Shown: piece after piece, positions 35,053 through 43,746 of the stretch
How the letters are laid out: each line of letters starts with the position of its first letter
How positions within the stretch are numbered: the stretch's first letter is position 1
Assembly: GCA_038745535.1 (NCBI GenBank)
Contig: JBCDLI010000001.1
Location: forward strand, 107,012 to 171,011
Reading direction: 5' to 3'
From: JBCDLI01 sp038745535
GTDB lineage: Bacteria; Pseudomonadota; Alphaproteobacteria; Rhizobiales; Rhizobiaceae
DNA: 64,000 bases
The notes under the pieces: model-generated
The model's input: the letters and a program-made list of their open reading frames with translations, nothing else
What the model was told of the DNA's origin: nothing
Databases searched by the model: none
Position numbers and translations under genes: made by a program

Positions 35053-36501
35053 ATGGCTGACAACAATTACGACGTGATCATTATCGGTTCGGGACCGGGT
35101 GGATACGTGACGGCCATTCGTGCGTCGCAGCTTGGTATGAAAGTCGCCATTGTTGAGCGCGAGCATCTTGGCGGCATCTGCCTCAACTGGGGTTGTATAC
35201 CGACAAAAGCGCTGCTGCGTTCGGGCGAGATGATGGAATTTGCCCATCGCGCACCGGAGTATGGTCTAAAGCTGGAAGGCAAAATGACTGCCGATGTGGA
35301 TGCGGTCATTGCGCGGTCGCGCGGAATTTCTGCCCGTCTAAACGGTGGCGTTGGCTTCCTGATGAAGAAGAACAAGATCGACGTGATCTGGGGTGAGGCG
35401 AAGCTTGCCGGCAAAGGTAAAGTCACGGTCGGTAAGATGTCGAAGCCTGTCGTTGAACCTGCGCACCCGACGCCGAAGGGCGTTAAGGGCGAGGGCGAGT
35501 ACACCGCCAAACACATTATTGTCGCGACTGGCGCCCGTCCGCGTGCGCTGCCCGGCATTGAGCCCGATCAGAAGCTGATCTGGACCTATTTTGAGGCAAT
35601 GGTGCCCAAGGAAATGCCAAAGAAGCTGGTCGTGATGGGGTCCGGCGCGATCGGCATCGAGTTTGCGAGCTTCTACACATCCATGGGCTGCGATGTGACG
35701 GTTGTTGAATTGATGCCGAACATCATGCCTGTCGAAGATACTGAGATCTCGACCATGGCGCGCAAGCAGCTTGAAAAGCATGGGATGAAAATCATCACCG
35801 AGGCAAAGGTCGCCAAGGTTGAAAAGAAAGCCAATTCCGTTGTCGCACATGTGGTAGGCAAGGACGGAAAGGTTACGCCAATCGATGCTGACCGATTGAT
35901 TTCGGCGGTGGGCGTGCAGGGCAACATTGAGAGCATTGGCCTTGAGGAACTGGGCATCAAGACAGATCGCGGGTGCGTTGTGACCGATGGTTATGGCCGC
36001 ACCAACATTGAGGGTATCTACGCGATTGGCGATGTGGCTGGTCCGCCGATGCTTGCCCATAAGGCGGAGCATGAGGGCGTGATCTGCATTGAAAAAATCG
36101 CTGGTGTGCCGGGCGTCCATCCGATGGACAAATCGATGATCCCTGGCTGCACGTACTGCCACCCGCAGGTTGCGTCGGTTGGTTTGACTGAAGCCAAAGC
36201 GAGGGAAGCAGGTCGAAACATTCGCGTTGGTCGTTTCCAGTTCGGAGCAAACGGCAAGGCCATTGCCTTGGGTGAAGATAACGGCATGGTCAAAGTCATC
36301 TTCGACAAGGATACCGGACAGCTCGTCGGCGCTCACATGGTCGGCGCGGAAGTGACCGAGCTTATCCAGGGCTTTGTCGTCGCCATGAACTTAGAAACGA
36401 CCGAAGAAGAATTGATGCACACGGTTTTCCCCCACCCGACGCTCTCCGAAATGATGAAGGAAAGTGTACTGGACTCTCATGGTCGCGCGTTGAATGCTTA
36501 G
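35053..36501 (+). CDS. lpdA: dihydrolipoamide dehydrogenase (E3)
   Basis: 482 residues. The FAD site is IIIGSGPGGYVTAIRASQLG. The redox disulfide is GGICLNWGCIPTKALLRSG near residue 37-60, the NAD site is VMGSGAIGIEFASFYTSMG near 197, and the C-terminal His-Glu pair is in HTVFPHPTLSEMMKE. It re-oxidises the lipoyl groups and yields NADH. It is about 150 bases after the coiled-coil gene and may also have its own promoter. The segment SKPVVEPAHPTPKG near 135 is an insertion seen in PDH-associated E3 proteins. Confidence 0.97.
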   Translation: MADNNYDVIIIGSGPGGYVTAIRASQLGMKVAIVEREHLGGICLNWGCIPTKALLRSGEMMEFAHRAPEYGLKLEGKMTADVDAVIARSRGISARLNGGVGFLMKKNKIDVIWGEAKLAGKGKVTVGKMSKPVVEPAHPTPKGVKGEGEYTAKHIIVATGARPRALPGIEPDQKLIWTYFEAMVPKEMPKKLVVMGSGAIGIEFASFYTSMGCDVTVVELMPNIMPVEDTEISTMARKQLEKHGMKIITEAKVAKVEKKANSVVAHVVGKDGKVTPIDADRLISAVGVQGNIESIGLEELGIKTDRGCVVTDGYGRTNIEGIYAIGDVAGPPMLAHKAEHEGVICIEKIAGVPGVHPMDKSMIPGCTYCHPQVASVGLTEAKAREAGRNIRVGRFQFGANGKAIALGEDNGMVKVIFDKDTGQLVGAHMVGAEVTELIQGFVVAMNLETTEEELMHTVFPHPTLSEMMKESVLDSHGRALNA

Positions 36502-36535
36502 CGCATTGACGAAGGGGAACTGGGGAGGTTCGGTT

Positions 36536-37402
36536 GTGACTTTATCGTTGGCGAAGCGTTGTTTTGGTACTCTGGTATTGCTGGTCGCAAGCGCCACCGC
36601 TGCACTGGCATTGAATATCGAAGAGGGTGAGTTTCAAGGCCGTCCGGTCGTTATCCTTTCGGGTCCATTTGAGTACCAAGATGAAATCGCGTTCAAGCGA
36701 ACCGTGCTATCGCTCGATAATCCGGTGGTCATGTTTGATAGTCCGGGCGGCAATCTGGTCGCAGGTATTGAGATCGGCAAAGCGATCCGGCTTTTGAACC
36801 TCGAGACAATTGTGGTCGATGGAGCAGTGTGTGCATCCGCATGTGGGTTGGCTTGGCTCGGTGGCGTGAACCGCTACCTGACCGAAGGCGCGCAAGTGGG
36901 TTTCCACGCGGCATTCATCGTTGACGATGCTGGCGAGGCGCGCGAAGTCGGCTCCGGTAATGCTCTTGTTGGTGCCTATGTTTCCCAACTGGGATTGAGC
37001 AACAGCGCCATATTATACGTGACATCGCAGGGCCCCAGCGAGATGGAGTGGGTATCGCCGGACGAGGCGGAGCGTTTCGGTCTCGGGCGGTTTTTGCGTA
37101 CTGCCGGCCCGGCACCCGGTCAAAATCCAGCGGTCGCAAAACCGTCAGCGCCCATAGCCTCGCCGCGGGCACCGCAGACGTGGCGCGTTCGGGCGGCGGT
37201 ATCGCAAGGATATCAGAATGTGCGTTCCGGTCCTGGTACCAATTACCCGATTGTGTTTCGTATACCTGCGCAGGTAGGCGGCATCACAATGCGCCGTTGT
37301 CAGCGTCCCGATCCCGGTGGCGGCCGGTACGATTGGTGTGAGATTGGTTTTCAGGGCCAGATTGGCTGGCTGTCGAGCAATGGGATTGAGCAGGAACGAT
37401 GA
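36536..37402 (+). CDS. exported ClpP-like protein with C-terminal SH3 domain
   Basis: 288 residues from the GTG at 36536, which follows GGAGG by seven bases; an ATG at 36494 inside lpd would bury the signal peptide. After the signal (FGTLVLLVASATAALA) comes a crotonase/ClpP-like fold: VMFDSPGGNLVAGIEIGKAI near residue 62 and VCASACGLAWLGGVNRYL near 100, where the Ser in the ASACG turn is the candidate nucleophile. A Pro-rich linker leads to an SH3b domain (GYQNVRSGPGTNYPIVFRIP) that may bind peptidoglycan. It resembles the COG3904 periplasmic family. It sits between lpd and lipA. Confidence 0.8.
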   Translation: MTLSLAKRCFGTLVLLVASATAALALNIEEGEFQGRPVVILSGPFEYQDEIAFKRTVLSLDNPVVMFDSPGGNLVAGIEIGKAIRLLNLETIVVDGAVCASACGLAWLGGVNRYLTEGAQVGFHAAFIVDDAGEAREVGSGNALVGAYVSQLGLSNSAILYVTSQGPSEMEWVSPDEAERFGLGRFLRTAGPAPGQNPAVAKPSAPIASPRAPQTWRVRAAVSQGYQNVRSGPGTNYPIVFRIPAQVGGITMRRCQRPDPGGGRYDWCEIGFQGQIGWLSSNGIEQER

Positions 37403-37519
37403 GCGCCCCAGGTATGCTTTTGTCGCGGGGGTCGCGCGATTGTTCTGTCAAATCGCAGTGGCTATCTTCGACACAACAAAACATGGACTTCGGTGTTCCA
37501 CGGACAAATGAGCTGAGCT

Positions 37520-38497
37520 TTGGTCACTCTCGTTAACAATGTGAAGGCTGGGAATAAGGCGAAGCTTCGGCACCCGGAAAAGGCTCACCGCCCTGACAAT
37601 ATCGGGCAGACGAAAAAGCCTGACTGGATTCGTGTGAAGGCTCCGGTCAGCCGTGGCTATCACGATACCAACGATATCGTTCAGAAGAACAATCTGGTGA
37701 CTGTCTGCGGCGAGGCGGGTTGTCCAAATATTGGCGAATGCTGGGAACAGAAGCACGCGTCATTCATGATCCTTGGCGAGATTTGCACACGTGCCTGCGC
37801 TTTTTGCAACGTGACTACGGGTGTTCCGAAAGCCGGTGTCGATAAGGCTGAGCCGGTAAACGTTGCCAAGGCGGTCAAGACCATGGGTCTCAACCACGTG
37901 GTGATTACGTCGGTTGACCGGGATGATCTGCCCGACGGTGGTGCTCAGCACTTTGTGGACACGATCAACGCTATTCGCGATTATTCGCCGACGACGACTG
38001 TTGAAATCCTCACGCCTGATTTCTTGCGCAAGGAGCGGGCGCTGGAGAAGGTCGTGATGGCGCGGCCGGATGTGTTTAACCACAATCTTGAAACGGTGCC
38101 GGGCAAGTATCTCAAAGTGCGACCCGGTGCACGTTACTTCCATTCCATCCGCCTGCTCCAGCGGGTGAAGGAAATTGACCCGATGATGTTCACGAAATCG
38201 GGTATCATGGTTGGGTTTGGTGAAGAGCGAAACGAAGTGCTGCAACTCATGGATGATTTGCGCGTTGCAGATGTCGATTTCCTGACGATTGGCCAGTATT
38301 TACAGCCGTCGAAGAAGCACCACGCTGTGATGAAATTCGTAACCCCCGATGAATTCAAATCCTATGAGCGAATGGCCTATACCAAGGGCTTTTTGATGGT
38401 GTCAGCGTCTCCGCTCACTCGTTCATCGCACCATGCCGGTAAAGACTTTGAGCGGCTCAAAGCGGCTCGCGCGGTAAAACTGCAGGCGGCTGAGTAG
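37520..38497 (+). CDS. lipA: lipoyl synthase
   Basis: 325 residues from a TTG start. It has two cysteine sets: CGEAGCPNIGECWEQKHA (auxiliary 4Fe-4S cluster) and CTRACAFCN (radical-SAM cluster). The C-terminal serine motif is ASPLTRSSHHAGKDF. It inserts sulfur into octanoyl groups to make lipoate, the cofactor of PdhB and PdhC encoded upstream. The short gap before coq10 suggests joint transcription. Confidence 0.97.
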   Translation: MVTLVNNVKAGNKAKLRHPEKAHRPDNIGQTKKPDWIRVKAPVSRGYHDTNDIVQKNNLVTVCGEAGCPNIGECWEQKHASFMILGEICTRACAFCNVTTGVPKAGVDKAEPVNVAKAVKTMGLNHVVITSVDRDDLPDGGAQHFVDTINAIRDYSPTTTVEILTPDFLRKERALEKVVMARPDVFNHNLETVPGKYLKVRPGARYFHSIRLLQRVKEIDPMMFTKSGIMVGFGEERNEVLQLMDDLRVADVDFLTIGQYLQPSKKHHAVMKFVTPDEFKSYERMAYTKGFLMVSASPLTRSSHHAGKDFERLKAARAVKLQAAE

Positions 38498-38503
38498 CGC
38501 TCT

Positions 38504-38971
38504 ATGCCAAAGTTTGAGGCGACAAGACGCGTGCAGCACAGTGCCAGCGAGATGTTTGACCTGGTGGCAGACGTGGAGCGCTATCCAGAATTTGTTCCCA
38601 TGTGCGAGAGCTTAACGATCCGCACCCGCAAGGAGCGTGACGGGATCACGTTGTTAGCCGCAGACATGACCGTTGGTTACAAATCCATCCGCGAGAGTTT
38701 TGTCAGCCAGGTAACTTTAAAGCCTGATGAGAAGTTCATTCAGGCAGCATATCTGGATGGGCCGTTCAAGTATCTCGATAATCAATGGACGTTCACCGAC
38801 GTTGGCGACGGCGTTTCCGACGTACATTTTTACATTGATTACGCGTTTAAAAGCCGGGTTCTTGGGGCCTTGGTTGGTACGATGTTTGACAAGGCATTTC
38901 GCAAGTTTTCCGGGGCTTTCGAAGCGCGCGCAGACGCTGTCTACGGGAAAAAGCAAGGTCGAGTGGCGTAG
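38504..38971 (+). CDS. COQ10/RatA-like START-domain protein
   Basis: 155 residues. The start-related lipid-transfer fold begins FEATRRVQHSASEMFDLVAD, followed by VERYPEFVPMCESL and the late helix GTMFDKAFRKFSGAFEARAD. Homologues are called COQ10 (ubiquinone-binding) or RatA (ribosome association). The place directly after lipA is the usual alphaproteobacterial one and favours a respiratory-quinone role rather than a toxin. It is six bases after lipA. Confidence 0.93.
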   Translation: MPKFEATRRVQHSASEMFDLVADVERYPEFVPMCESLTIRTRKERDGITLLAADMTVGYKSIRESFVSQVTLKPDEKFIQAAYLDGPFKYLDNQWTFTDVGDGVSDVHFYIDYAFKSRVLGALVGTMFDKAFRKFSGAFEARADAVYGKKQGRVA

Positions 38972-38974
38972 GGA

Positions 38975-39493
38975 TCACTCGTCGCCGTGGAGCTCGGCAG
39001 CGGCGGCAATCGCAAGCTCCAGCGCGAAAAGTACGGTTTGTTGGCGGATGTAGCTCCTGCCATGATCCTCGAATTTGTGGCTCGTGGCGAGTGTGCTTCG
39101 GCCCTTTACAGCGCACCCGAACCAGACGAGTCCTACGGGTTTGAGATCCGTGCCGCCGCCGGGGCCTGCTATACCGGTAACAGAGACCGCAATATCCGCA
39201 TTGGAATGTGCAAGTGCGCCTTCGGCCATAGCGGAAGCAACGGGCTCTGAAACCGCGCCTGCGCGTTCGATGTCAGTGGGGGAGACATCGAGCATGTCGA
39301 CCTTAGCTTCGTTGGAGTAGGTGATGAACCCGCGATCAAGCACGGCTGATGATCCGGCAACATCAGTGACAGCGCCGGCAATAAGGCCCGCGGTGCAACT
39401 CTCAGCGGTGACGAGCATGATGCCGAGTTCTTTGAATTGGTCCACAAGCGCTTCGGCGCGCTGTAAAACGCCTTCGTCAAAAATTGAGTTCAT
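38975..39493 (-). CDS. CinA C-terminal domain protein (nicotinamide-nucleotide amidase)
   Basis: 172 residues. The PncC fold shows VTAESCTAGLIAGAVTDVAG near residue 29, with its catalytic Ser, then GFITYSNEAKVDMLDV and AVSVTGIAGPGGGTDLKPVG. It deamidates nicotinamide mononucleotide in NAD recycling. Only the C-terminal CinA domain is present, as is normal for stand-alone PncC. It is convergent with coq10, with three bases between stops. The ATG at 39493 is preferred over a GTG three codons upstream. Confidence 0.94.
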   Translation of the reverse strand: MNSIFDEGVLQRAEALVDQFKELGIMLVTAESCTAGLIAGAVTDVAGSSAVLDRGFITYSNEAKVDMLDVSPTDIERAGAVSEPVASAMAEGALAHSNADIAVSVTGIAGPGGGTDLKPVGLVWFGCAVKGRSTLATSHKFEDHGRSYIRQQTVLFALELAIAAAAELHGDE

Positions 39494-39665
39494 CAGTGTC
39501 ACGCCTGAGTGCTTGTCGCTGGCTTGAGGCTAGCCTTTGGGCAGTTTCGATTGCCGTGGGATTTGTGCCCATATGATTTGCATTAGCCAGTGTTAATTGA
39601 TTGCGCAATTTCGCAGAACTGTATAAGTTTTGTGCGCATGCGAAGATTGCTTAAAATATAAACAG
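39494..39665. promoter_or_regulatory. divergent cinA-dusB leader
   Basis: 172 bases between two outward genes. A 10-base palindrome ATTGCGCAAT lies at 39600-39609 and a TATAAG at 39622-39627 could be the -10 element for dusB-ntrBC. No gene is visible here. Confidence 0.35.
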
Positions 39666-40655
39666 ATGGACTCGCCGCTCGATACCACAATCAAGATTGC
39701 GGATGTTGCTCTCCGAAATCAGGTGTTGCTTGCTCCCATGTCTGGCGTGACCGACTTGCCCATGCGCCGTCTGGTTTGGCGTTATGGGGCGGGGGCAGTT
39801 GTCAGTGAAATGGTTGCGAGCCGCGAATACTGCGAGGCTGATCCTGAAAGCCGACGCCGTGCTGCCATGGATATGGAAGCGGGCGGACCGCGCATCATGC
39901 AGCTAGCGGGGCGAGAGCCAAAATGGATGGAAGAAGCCGCGCGGATAGCGACTAACGACGGCGCAGAGATCATCGATATCAATATGGGCTGTCCGGCAAA
40001 GAAGGTGACGGGCGGTATGTCTGGTTCAGCATTGATGCGGGAACCGGACCTGGCTCTTCGTTTGGTTGAAGCGACAGTGAAAGGCTCTCGCGTCGCTGTA
40101 ACCGTAAAGATGCGCCTCGGCTGGGACCACGACAATTTAAATGCCGCGCAGATCGCTAAGAGTGCGGTCGATGCAGGTGCGCAAATGATCACTGTGCATG
40201 GGCGCACTCGGCAGCAATTTTACAAGGGCCAAGCCGATTGGAACGCGGTTCGCTCCGTGACTGAGGCGGTAGACGTGCCAGTGATTGTGAATGGCGATAT
40301 TACATCCCGTGCCGATGCTGACGAAGCAATCCATCGATCGGGTGCTGCGGGTGTTATGGTCGGTCGCGCTCACTACGGTGCACCATGGAAGGCTGGTGCC
40401 ATTGCTGGGTTCGAACAGCCAGAAATCAGGCCAAACGCTCTCGTCGGAGAACATTACGAAGCCATGCTCGAACACTATGGTGAGGAGCGCGGCGTTCGCC
40501 ATGCGCGAAAGCACCTTGCGTGGTATGCGAAAACCTATGGCGTGGCATCCAATGTGATCGCGCCGCTTCTCAACATGACAGATGCATTTGCAGTCAGACG
40601 CGAGCTTGACCATCTGTTCGCAGATGCTTCGACACAATATCAGGACGCGGCCTGA
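39666..40655 (+). CDS. dusB: tRNA-dihydrouridine synthase
   Basis: 329 residues from the ATG at 39666; a TTG twelve codons earlier is unlikely. Dus motifs are VLLAPMSGVTDLPMRRL near residue 20, DINMGCPAKKVTGG with the catalytic Cys near 104, and ITVHGRTRQQFYKG near 176. It reduces uridines in tRNA with FMN. It is the first gene of the classic nifR3-ntrB-ntrC operon, and its stop overlaps the ntrB ATG by one base. Confidence 0.96.
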   Translation: MDSPLDTTIKIADVALRNQVLLAPMSGVTDLPMRRLVWRYGAGAVVSEMVASREYCEADPESRRRAAMDMEAGGPRIMQLAGREPKWMEEAARIATNDGAEIIDINMGCPAKKVTGGMSGSALMREPDLALRLVEATVKGSRVAVTVKMRLGWDHDNLNAAQIAKSAVDAGAQMITVHGRTRQQFYKGQADWNAVRSVTEAVDVPVIVNGDITSRADADEAIHRSGAAGVMVGRAHYGAPWKAGAIAGFEQPEIRPNALVGEHYEAMLEHYGEERGVRHARKHLAWYAKTYGVASNVIAPLLNMTDAFAVRRELDHLFADASTQYQDAA

Positions 40656-41827
40656 TGGTGACTTGGTTAAAAGGCGCCGTTGATGCGAGTGCGAAGCAGC
40701 ACGCGTCTTCAGTGCTCAATGCCATCAATGATCCTGTCATTCTTGTCTGCGCCGAGAATAAAATCGTCTATTCGAACATGGCGGCGGAGCAATTCTTTCT
40801 AACGTCACGGCGCGCTTTGTTGGGCGAGCGCCTTAACGATTACGTCCCGGTGACGAGCCCGCTGCTGGCGCTTCTGGAGCAGGTGCGAAACGGCGATGCG
40901 CCGGTCAACGAGTATCGTCTTGATATCTCCTCACCGCGGCTCGGCGATGATCGTATTGTCGACGCTTATGTGAGTCCCGCAGGCGAGGGCGCGAAGGACT
41001 TGGTCATTGTTTTTCGCAGTCAATCCATGGCTGCGAAGTTTGATGAACAGATGTCCCATCGAGGCGCTGCCCGTTCCGTCACCACGCTTGCCGCAATGCT
41101 TGGTCATGAAATTAAAAACCCGCTGTCAGGCATTCGAGGTGCTGCTCAATTGTTAGAAACCGTGGTTGGCGATGAGGACCGGGCGCTCACTCAGCTCATT
41201 CGCGAAGAAACGGACCGGATCGTATCGCTTGTCGATAAGATGGAAGTCTTCTCCGATGAGCGCCCAATTGATCGTCAGACGGTAAACATTCACGTGGTTT
41301 TGGATCGGGTACGTCGTATTGCGGAAAGCGGGTTTGGCGAAAACGTACACTTCGCTGACGATTTTGATCCATCGCTGCCTGATGTGTTGGGCAATCGCGA
41401 TCAGCTGATCCAAGTATTCCTCAATTTGGTGAAAAACGCTGTTGAGGCCACCAAAGGCGTGGAACGACCCACGGTTACGCTCACCACGGCCTACCGACCG
41501 GGTATTCGTCTTTACGTGCCGGGAGCCAATGAGCGCATTGCGCTACCGCTTGAGTTTTGCGTGATCGATAATGGGCCCGGTGTTTCGCCTGAGCTAAAGC
41601 CGTTTATGTTCGATCCTTTCATAACATCCAAGACCAATGGAACGGGCCTTGGACTCGCTCTCGTCGCCAAGGTGATCGGAGACCATGGCGGTGTTATCGA
41701 ATGCCATTCCCAGCCGGGAAAAACTATTTTCCGGGTTTTGATGCCGGTTGCCAAACTGGAAAAGCCGGTCAGCCCAACGTCGGGCATCGTTGAAAAAAAT
41801 CATCACATTGACGAGGTGACACCATGA
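40655..41827 (+). CDS. ntrB: nitrogen regulation sensor kinase NtrB
   Basis: 390 residues. A PAS-like domain (about 20-125, INDPVILVCAENKIVYSN) precedes the HisKA motif LGHEIKNPLSGIRGAAQLLE with phospho-acceptor His151. The ATPase N-box and G-boxes follow (FLNLVKNAVEA, FCVIDNGPGVS, GTGLGLALVAKV). No membrane helix is present, as expected for a cytosolic NtrB controlled by PII. It overlaps ntrC by four bases. Confidence 0.97.
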   Translation: MVTWLKGAVDASAKQHASSVLNAINDPVILVCAENKIVYSNMAAEQFFLTSRRALLGERLNDYVPVTSPLLALLEQVRNGDAPVNEYRLDISSPRLGDDRIVDAYVSPAGEGAKDLVIVFRSQSMAAKFDEQMSHRGAARSVTTLAAMLGHEIKNPLSGIRGAAQLLETVVGDEDRALTQLIREETDRIVSLVDKMEVFSDERPIDRQTVNIHVVLDRVRRIAESGFGENVHFADDFDPSLPDVLGNRDQLIQVFLNLVKNAVEATKGVERPTVTLTTAYRPGIRLYVPGANERIALPLEFCVIDNGPGVSPELKPFMFDPFITSKTNGTGLGLALVAKVIGDHGGVIECHSQPGKTIFRVLMPVAKLEKPVSPTSGIVEKNHHIDEVTP

Positions 41828-43293
41828 ACGGAACAGTTCTGGTTGCCGATGACGACAGTGCAATTCGCACCGTCTTAAACCAAGCGCTTTCCCGCGCCGG
41901 ATATGATGTCCGGGTAACGTCGAACGCTTCTACGCTGTGGCGGTGGGTTGCTGGAGGTGATGGCGATGTCGTGGTCAGCGATGTGGTTATGCCCGACGAG
42001 AACCTGTTCGACATTCTTCCTCGGATGAAGAAGATCAGGCCAGAACTGCCAATCGTCGTGATGAGTGCCCAGAACACATTCATGACAGCGATTAAGGCAT
42101 CGGAACAAGGCGCGTACGAATACCTGCCCAAGCCCTTCGACCTAGTGGAACTGACCACAATTGTCGGCCGAGCGCTTACTGAAAGTCGACGGAAGCCCAA
42201 CCGGGATAGTCAACTAAGTGCAGGTGACGTTGACAGCGAGCGAATGCCGCTTGTTGGCCGCTCGCCAGCGATGCAGGACATCTATCGTGTTCTTGCCCGG
42301 ATGATGCAGTCGGACTTGACGATTTTGATCAATGGCGAGTCTGGCACGGGCAAGGAACTGGTTGCCCGCGCACTGCATGAGTACGGCAAGCGGAAGAAGG
42401 GACCATTTGTTGCGATCAATATGGCCGCTATTCCGCGCGACTTGATCGAGTCAGAACTGTTTGGTCATGAAAAAGGTGCGTTTACGGGCGCCACTACACG
42501 ATCCTCTGGCCGGTTTGAGCAGGCGGAGAACGGGACGTTGTTCCTCGACGAGATCGGCGACATGCCGATGGATGCACAGACGCGGCTTTTGCGTGTTTTG
42601 CAGCAAGGCGAATACATGACGGTGGGCGGTCGCACGCCGATTAAGACCAATGTGAGGATTGTTGCTGCGACAAACAAAGATCTCGCCGCGCTCATTCGTC
42701 AGGGGCTTTTCCGGGAGGACCTATACTATCGCCTTAACGTGGTGCCGATCCGCATCCCGCCATTGCGTGAGCGCTTGGAAGATATCGGCGATCTCGTGAA
42801 ACACTTCCTCAACATGGCTGCTGCGGAGGGCCTAGAGACTAAGCGTATTCTGCCGGAAGCATTGGAGATGATGGCGACATACAAGTGGCCAGGAAATGTT
42901 CGCGAACTTGAAAATGTCATTCGCCGTCTCACAGCGCTCTATCCGCAGGACGAAATCGGGTCCGAGATCATAAGTGCCGAATTGCGTACGTCAGCGGATG
43001 AGAACGATGGCGGAGCGCCAGAACTCGGCATTCCCGACAATGTGACAATCTCGCAGGCCGTTGAGCACAATATGCGGGAGTATTTCTCATCTTTCGGTGA
43101 TGGAATGCCGCCGCCGGGACTGTATCATCGGGTACTTGCGGAGTTTGAAGCACCGCTCATAACCACAACGCTGGCGGCGACGCGCGGCAATCAGGTCAGG
43201 GCGGCGGAGATTTTAGGGGTGAACCGAAACACGCTTCGCAAAAAGATCCGCGATCTGGATATCAACGTGTTTCGGGGAAACAACTTGGCTTAG
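41824..43293 (+). CDS. ntrC: nitrogen regulation response regulator NtrC
   Basis: 489 residues in three parts. The receiver domain has Asp53 in VVVSDVVMPDEN. The AAA+ sigma-54 activator core has Walker A GESGTGKELVARAL, the sigma-54-contacting KGAFTGATTRSSG loop and LFLDEIGDMPMDAQTRLLRV. A Fis-type helix-turn-helix ends the protein (RAAEILGVNRNTLRKKIRDL). Phosphorylated NtrC activates sigma-54 promoters under nitrogen limitation, plausibly glnBA in this window. It is followed closely by convergent hspQ. Confidence 0.97.
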   Translation: MNGTVLVADDDSAIRTVLNQALSRAGYDVRVTSNASTLWRWVAGGDGDVVVSDVVMPDENLFDILPRMKKIRPELPIVVMSAQNTFMTAIKASEQGAYEYLPKPFDLVELTTIVGRALTESRRKPNRDSQLSAGDVDSERMPLVGRSPAMQDIYRVLARMMQSDLTILINGESGTGKELVARALHEYGKRKKGPFVAINMAAIPRDLIESELFGHEKGAFTGATTRSSGRFEQAENGTLFLDEIGDMPMDAQTRLLRVLQQGEYMTVGGRTPIKTNVRIVAATNKDLAALIRQGLFREDLYYRLNVVPIRIPPLRERLEDIGDLVKHFLNMAAAEGLETKRILPEALEMMATYKWPGNVRELENVIRRLTALYPQDEIGSEIISAELRTSADENDGGAPELGIPDNVTISQAVEHNMREYFSSFGDGMPPPGLYHRVLAEFEAPLITTTLAATRGNQVRAAEILGVNRNTLRKKIRDLDINVFRGNNLA

Positions 43294-43303
43294 TGCCTGA
43301 GAG

Positions 43304-43657
43304 CTAGTTTGCGAATTCGCCACGCACTGCGTAACGTTTAGCGTCATCCATCCACGTGAACACTTCATCGGCTTGCGGATGGCGAACGGGAGTGCCGCTT
43401 TCATCTTGAAGTAGGTTCTGCTCAGACACATAGGCGACGTACTCGGTCTCATCGTTTTCCGCGAAGAGATGGTAAAAGGGTTGGTCCTTACGCGGACGAA
43501 CCTCGGCGGGAATGGACTGATACCATTCCTCGGTATTGGCAAATTCTGGATCGATATCAAATACGACACCGCGAAAATCAAAGAAGCGGTGACGTACGAT
43601 TTCCCCAATGCCGTATTGAGCAGTGACGATTTTGTTTGTGCGCTGTTCCATCTTCAT
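43304..43657 (-). CDS. hspQ: heat-shock protein HspQ
   Basis: 117 residues. The YccV-like/hemimethylated-DNA-binding fold is seen in YGIGEIVRHRFFDFRGVVFD, with RKDQPFYHLFAENDETEYVA and the late AYVSEQNLLQD. HspQ is a small stress protein that helps Lon specificity and binds hemimethylated DNA in some species. It stands alone and convergent with ntrC, ten bases apart. Two Met codons (43657, 43651) could start it. Confidence 0.93.
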   Translation of the reverse strand: MKMEQRTNKIVTAQYGIGEIVRHRFFDFRGVVFDIDPEFANTEEWYQSIPAEVRPRKDQPFYHLFAENDETEYVAYVSEQNLLQDESGTPVRHPQADEVFTWMDDAKRYAVRGEFAN

Positions 43658-43746
43658 AACGTGTGGCCAGATGCTTTATAAATCAAGTCCTTGACCCCGG
43701 CCTTGCTGCGGCACATAGCCGAAAAATCCGTGAGAGGAGGGGATAG

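Noticed and set aside
37399..37533. 45-codon frame between the ClpP-like gene and lipA
   Set aside because: It has no ribosome site, Ser-rich random composition and runs into the lipA start.
38504..38971. RatA toxin role for the gene after lipA
   Set aside because: No antitoxin partner is adjacent, and the alphaproteobacterial context favours a COQ10-type ubiquinone role.
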